From: Clostridiales bacterium
GTDB taxonomy: Bacteria > Bacillota > Clostridia > Christensenellales > Aristaeellaceae
Reading direction: 5' to 3'
DNA: 32,600 nucleotides
NCBI GenBank assembly: GCA_015056315.1
Contig: SVGN01000030.1
Location: 1-32,600, forward strand
This document shows positions 29,306 to 32,600 of this stretch, piece by piece. The notes under the pieces are model-generated. The model was not told the origin of the DNA. It ran no database searches and saw only the letters and a list, made by a program, of their open reading frames with translations. The first letter of the stretch is position 1, and every line of letters starts with the position of its first letter. The translations under genes were made by a program, and so were the position numbers.

Positions 29306-31332
29306 GCTTCACCTACCCCGGCGCACAGGCCCCTGCTGTGCATCAGGTCTCCTTTTCGGTGGAGAAAGGCGAGCTGGTGGCCATCTGCGGCGCTACCGGC
29401 AGCGGCAAATCCACGCTGCTCAGGCTACTCAAGCGGGAGCTGACCCCCATGGGGCAGCGGGAGGGCACCATCCTGCTGGATGGGGTGCCGCTGGAGCAGC
29501 TGCCGCCCCGCACCGCCGCTTTCTCCGTGGGCTATGTGATGCAGCGCCCCGATGAGCAGATCGTGACCGATAAGGTGTGGCACGAGCTGGCTTTCGGTCT
29601 GGAGAACATGGGGCTTGGCCAGAGCGATATCGCCCGCCGGGTGGCGGAAACAGCGGCCTATTTCGGCATCGAGGGCTGGTACGAGAAGCCGGTGGATCAG
29701 CTCAGCGGCGGGCAGAAGCAGCTGCTGAACCTGGCGGCGGTCATGGCCATGCAGCCCAGCCTGCTGATCCTGGATGAACCCACCGCCCAGCTGGATCCCA
29801 TCGCAGCGGCGGATTTCATTGCCACCGTGCACCGGCTCAACCGGGAGCTGGGCCTGACCGTACTGGTGATCGAGCACCGGCTGGAGGAGCTGATGCCCCT
29901 GTGCGACAAGCTGCTGGCGCTGGAGGCGGGCCGTCTGCTGGTCTGCGATGCCCCGGCCCGGGCAGCGGCTGCGCTGCGCAGCCACCCCTGCCTGCTGGAT
30001 GCCATGCCCGCTGCGGTGCGGCTGTACCATGCGCTGGGCGGGGCGGGGGAGTGCCCCCTCAGCATCGCTCAGGGGCGGCGCTTCGTGGAGGAGCGTCTCC
30101 GGGAGATGGCTGCGCCTGGGCGTGCGGAGGCTGCCCCCGGAGCCGCTGTCGGCGCTTGCGGGAGCGGGGCTGCATTGCCTGCTGCCGGTAACGGTCATGT
30201 GGATCATGCTGCCGGTACCGGCCACATTACACCGGGTGCAGCGGGCGGTACCGGTGATGCGGAGCATGCTGCCGGGCATACGGCTGCGTGCGCGGGGGTC
30301 GCCCCGTCTGCATGGGCGGGCTGTGCGCCCGCAGCTGCGAAGGCTGCCCACCGGCAGCTGCCGGTGGCGGCGGGCCGCCCCGGGCATTCGTCCCGGGAGG
30401 GCGCCGGGGAGCCGCCTGCGCTCAGGCTGCATCAGGTGTATTTCCGCTACGAGCGGAGCGGGCAGGATGTGCTCCGGGGCACCGATCTTACCCTGCGGCA
30501 GGGAGAGATCCTGTGCCTGCTGGGCGGCAACGGCTCCGGCAAGAGCACGCTGCTGAGCCTTGCGGCGGGGCTGAACCGGGCCCAGCACGGGCAGGTGCAG
30601 GTCTTCGGCAAACGGATCTCCGCCTACCGGGACCAGAGCCTGTACCGGGAGTGCGTTGCCCTTTTGCCGCAGGATGTGCAGACCGTCTTTCTCTGCGATA
30701 CGGTGCGGGAGGAGCTGCAAAAGGCCGGGGCGGACATTACCGCTTTGCCCTTCGACCTGACCCATCTCATGGACAGGCACCCCTACGACCTGTCCGGCGG
30801 CGAGCAGCAGCTGGTGGCGCTGGCCCGGGTGCTGGCGCTGAAGCCCCGCCTGTTATTGATGGATGAGCCTGCCAAGGGGCTGGACGCCCATGCCCGCAAG
30901 CAGTTTGCCGCCGTTTTGAAGCAGCTGAAGGCGGCGGGGGTCGCCTTGTTGATCGTGACCCATGATGTGGCCTTCGCCGCCCGGTGCGCCGACCGCTGCG
31001 TGCTGCTGTTCCGGGGTGAGGCGGTCTCGGAGGGCGAGGCCCGCAGCTTCTTCAGCGAGAACCTGTTCTATTCCACCGCCATCAGCCGCATGACCCGGGG
31101 CCTGTTGCCCGGAGCCGTTACCGTGGAGGATGCGGCAATCCTGCTGGGTGGGGAGGTGGCGGGTATGGCTCCGCTGGCTGCCGCTGGCGAGGATGGTGCA
31201 GCGGGCACGGCTCCGCAGGCTGCCGGTGGGGAGGATGATGCAGCGGGCGCGGCTCCGCAGGCTGCCCCTGGGGAGGATGGTGCGGCGGGCACGGCTCCGC
31301 AGCCCGCTCCTGCAAAGGAGGCGGCGGTATGA
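29278..31332 (+). CDS. Fused double ECF ATPase (EcfA-EcfA')
   Basis: The 684-residue protein joins two ABC ATPase domains that are usually separate subunits. Domain 1 (1-270): Walker A GATGSGKST (38-46), signature LSGGQ (142-146), Walker B LLILDE with Glu167, switch His200. Domain 2 (383-610): Walker A GGNGSGKST (416-424), signature LSGGE (505-509), Walker B LLLMDE with Glu530, His562. Both sites look competent. Between them is a low-complexity linker of about 100 residues (280-382) rich in Ala, Gly and His. The C-terminus ends in three 14-residue repeats (APQAA-GGEDDAAGA type). Start at 29278 has AAGGAGG; an earlier frame to 29137 is not supported. It powers the import of the S-component ligand. 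Confidence 0.93.
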   Translation: MALLQLRQVSFTYPGAQAPAVHQVSFSVEKGELVAICGATGSGKSTLLRLLKRELTPMGQREGTILLDGVPLEQLPPRTAAFSVGYVMQRPDEQIVTDKVWHELAFGLENMGLGQSDIARRVAETAAYFGIEGWYEKPVDQLSGGQKQLLNLAAVMAMQPSLLILDEPTAQLDPIAAADFIATVHRLNRELGLTVLVIEHRLEELMPLCDKLLALEAGRLLVCDAPARAAAALRSHPCLLDAMPAAVRLYHALGGAGECPLSIAQGRRFVEERLREMAAPGRAEAAPGAAVGACGSGAALPAAGNGHVDHAAGTGHITPGAAGGTGDAEHAAGHTAACAGVAPSAWAGCAPAAAKAAHRQLPVAAGRPGHSSREGAGEPPALRLHQVYFRYERSGQDVLRGTDLTLRQGEILCLLGGNGSGKSTLLSLAAGLNRAQHGQVQVFGKRISAYRDQSLYRECVALLPQDVQTVFLCDTVREELQKAGADITALPFDLTHLMDRHPYDLSGGEQQLVALARVLALKPRLLLMDEPAKGLDAHARKQFAAVLKQLKAAGVALLIVTHDVAFAARCADRCVLLFRGEAVSEGEARSFFSENLFYSTAISRMTRGLLPGAVTVEDAAILLGGEVAGMAPLAAAGEDGAAGTAPQAAGGEDDAAGAAPQAAPGEDGAAGTAPQPAPAKEAAV
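31168..31311 (+). repeat. 42-base tandem repeat in the 3' end of the ATPase gene
   Basis: Three complete 42-base units (31168-31209, 31210-31251, 31252-31293) and a partial fourth, each starting GCTCCG and containing GAGGATG-TG-GCGGGC, encode 14-residue repeats. Copies differ at several positions, so the array is not recent, but slippage would change its length in frame. Confidence 0.9.
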
Positions 31333-32015
31333 TCGTGATCCGAAGCAGCCGCCTGAGGGCATGGCTGCGCTGGCTGATCCCCCTGGTGCTGATCCCGCTG
31401 CTGGTGCTGCTGGGGGCGCTGGTGTTTCCCGAAAAGCGGTACCTGCTGGTAACGCTGGGCGTGGTGGTGCTTTCGTTGCTGCTGTTCCTCTGCGGCTTTG
31501 AGCGCAGACAGACCGGCTCACGGCGCATGGTGCTGGCAGCGGTGCTGACGGCCCTTTGCATCGCCGGGCGGTTCCTGCCGCTGGTGAAGCCGGTCACCGC
31601 CATCACTGTTCTGGCGGGGATCTATCTGGGCGGCGAGACCGGCTTCCTGGTGGGTGCCCTTGCCGCCGTGCTGAGCAATTTCTATTTTGGTCAGGGCCCG
31701 TGGACGCCCTTCCAGATGCTGGCCTGGGGCATGATCGGCCTTGCGGCGGGCTGGCTTGGCCGCCCCTTGAAGAAGAGCCGTTGGCTCCTGCTGGGCTTCG
31801 GTCTGGCGGCTGCGGTAAGCTATTCTCTCGTGATGGATGTATGGACGGTGCTCTGGTACGACAGCGGCTTCCGCTGGGAGCTGTACCTGAGCGCCCTCAC
31901 GGCAGCGCTGCCCCATACTGCCGTGTATGCGGCGGGAAATGTGCTGTTTCTGTGGCTTTTGGCAGAGCCCGTGGGTAAAAAGCTGGAGCGGGTGCGGGTG
32001 AAGTATGGGCTGTAG
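31329..32015 (+). CDS. ECF transporter S component, probably cobalamin-specific
   Basis: The 228-residue membrane protein has six to seven hydrophobic helices. The core VLTALCIAGRFLPLVKPVTAITVLAGIYLGGETGFLVGALAAVLSNFYFGQGPWTPFQMLAWGMIGLAAGW is the typical ECF substrate-binding layout, quoted here only by its landmarks: AGRF, VKP, GFLVGAL, GQGPWTP and MIGLAAGWLG. An extra helix at the N-terminus (17-33) precedes it. Specificity for cobalamin is inferred from the riboswitch and the transcobalamin-like partner, not from residues. ATG overlaps the ATPase stop codon as ATGA, which couples translation. It is the last gene of the operon; no clear terminator follows. Confidence 0.85.
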   Translation: MIVIRSSRLRAWLRWLIPLVLIPLLVLLGALVFPEKRYLLVTLGVVVLSLLLFLCGFERRQTGSRRMVLAAVLTALCIAGRFLPLVKPVTAITVLAGIYLGGETGFLVGALAAVLSNFYFGQGPWTPFQMLAWGMIGLAAGWLGRPLKKSRWLLLGFGLAAAVSYSLVMDVWTVLWYDSGFRWELYLSALTAALPHTAVYAAGNVLFLWLLAEPVGKKLERVRVKYGL

Positions 32016-32486
32016 AAGGGCAGCCCCGCCCCTCAAGGCTCCCGGCTCCCGCAGGCTCCCGGCCCCAACGAAGGCTCCTTCTTCAGAGGAAGCTGAGCAG
32101 CCCCTATACACCGGCTCCCTCTTCAGAGGGAGCTGACGGCGCAGGCTTCCCATTTTAGGCTCCCTCTTCAGAGGGAGCTGTCGGCGCAGCCGACTGAGGG
32201 TGCCGCCCGCTGACCCGCCGGGGGATGCCTCCGGCGGCCAGAGGGCGAGGGGGCTCCCGTACCGGGCCGGAGGCTGGCTCACCGTAGGCGAGACGGAAGG
32301 ACTGTGCTTTGCAATAACACCCGACCTGCTTATCACAAAGCTCCCCCCAAAAAAACAGGGCGAGCGATCCCCTACGGATCGGCGCAAACAAAAAGCTGCT
32401 GTGATCAATAAGATGGATGGAAAGGAAGGAGTTATCCTTCACTTTACAACCCAAGAAATGCCGAAAGCAGCAAGCCCGCCATGAAG
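32016..32486. other. Intergenic region between the ECF operon and the IS element
   Basis: It contains the tandem palindromic repeats listed separately (32071-32213) and a stretch with no recognised feature (32214-32486). No frame carries a ribosome binding site and a recognisable product. No terminator with a U-tract was found for the ECF operon. Confidence 0.6.
32071..32213 (+). repeat. Three tandem copies of the CTTCAGAGGGAGCTG repeat family
   Basis: Copy 1 (32071-32104) is partial and diverged (CTTCAGAGGAAGCTG), copy 2 (32112-32146) is partial, copy 3 (32158-32213) is full length and continues with CGGCGCAGCCG and ACTGAGGGTGCCG, as does the copy at 209-268. Each begins with a self-complementary GGCTCCCTCTTCAGAGGGAGC hairpin of eight to nine pairs. 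Confidence 0.8.
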
Positions 32487-32600
32487 TGACCCCAAAAAGT
32501 TAGACAGAAGAAAACAATTAAGCAACCGAAAGGGCTTGAAGTCTGTGAAGAGCAGGCGTCAAGCCCTTTAACTTAAGCTTGATACGCCGATTATTATAGT
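32487..32600 (-). mobile_element. IS3-family insertion sequence, 3' end (truncated by the window)
   Basis: The terminal inverted repeat TGACCCCAAAAAGTTAGACA at 32487-32506 is typical of IS150-group ends. The minus-strand 3' end of the transposase gene lies 11 bases inside it. The rest of the element is beyond 32600. Confidence 0.85.
32518..32600 (-). CDS. IS3-family transposase OrfB, C-terminal end (partial)
   Basis: The minus strand from 32598 reads YNNRRIKLKLKGLTPALHR and seven further residues, then TAA at 32518-32520. YNNRRIK-KLKGLTP is the conserved C-terminal sequence of the IS3/IS150 DDE integrase (rve) subunit. Only the last 26 codons lie in the window. The 11-pair palindrome AAAGGGCTTGA/TCAAGCCCTTT (32529-32569) is inside this coding end and could also act on transcript termination. 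Confidence 0.88.
   Translation of the reverse strand, partial: YNNRRIKLKLKGLTPALHRLQALSVA

Noticed and set aside
31168-31311. 42-base tandem units as a CRISPR-like array
   Set aside because: The units are adjacent without spacers, keep the reading frame and diverge from one another; they are a coding minisatellite.
32529-32569. Palindrome at the window end as a stand-alone terminator or attachment site
   Set aside because: It lies inside the last codons of the IS3-type transposase, so it is part of the element and needs no separate explanation.

Overview
This is a GC-rich chromosomal window from a Gram-positive, endospore-forming anaerobe of the class Clostridia, probably Oscillospirales or Christensenellales. 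The evidence is a YhcN/YlaJ-type sporulation lipoprotein, Shine-Dalgarno sites of the AAGGAGG type before almost every gene, a class II aldolase, an iron-type FeoAB system with a Cys-rich partner, an ECF transporter under a cobalamin riboswitch, and short palindromic intergenic repeats of the kind common in gut Clostridia. The placement is inference, because the window has no rRNA or marker gene that fixes a taxon.

Layout. 1-460 is repeat-rich intergenic DNA. 521-5214 (minus) holds a secreted cadherin-like beta-sandwich protein, a mannose-6-phosphate isomerase with an unusual N-terminal extension, an ABC exporter and a single-pass membrane protein; the last three form one operon with a good promoter at 5279-5308. 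5439-8762 (minus) is a large isolated HD plus GHKL (Hsp90-like) ATPase with visibly more A+T-rich sequence, possibly acquired. 8922-14023 (minus) is a xylose-isomerase-like enzyme, a PfkB kinase, a class II aldolase, a YhhN membrane protein and an AEC transporter. Strong hairpins separate several of these genes. The first three enzymes read as a sugar route of isomerise, phosphorylate and cleave. 14289-17616 (plus) is a GtrA-like protein, a flippase-like membrane protein and UvrC, followed by the sporulation lipoprotein (17755-18357).

18457-21047 (minus) is feoA, feoB and a tiny Cys-rich FeoB-associated protein. Two copies of a shared 16-base box lie upstream of feoA and of feoB. 21408-22286 (plus) is a DMT-family transporter behind a structured leader. 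22370-25057 (minus) is a fusion of a LacI-type ligand-binding domain, a degenerate GGDEF domain and an apparently intact EAL domain.

The most interesting block is 25151-32015 (plus): a promoter, a cobalamin riboswitch, a small HNH-repeat protein, a secreted DUF4430-like protein, a membrane-anchored protein combining an alpha6/alpha6 (prenyltransferase-like) repeat domain with a C-terminal DUF4430 domain, then EcfT, a fused double EcfA and an ECF S component. The alpha6/alpha6 plus DUF4430 arrangement is the domain plan of animal transcobalamin and intrinsic factor. The operon is therefore best read as a surface-capture and ECF-import system for vitamin B12. The window ends in the 3' end of an IS3-family element (32487-32600).
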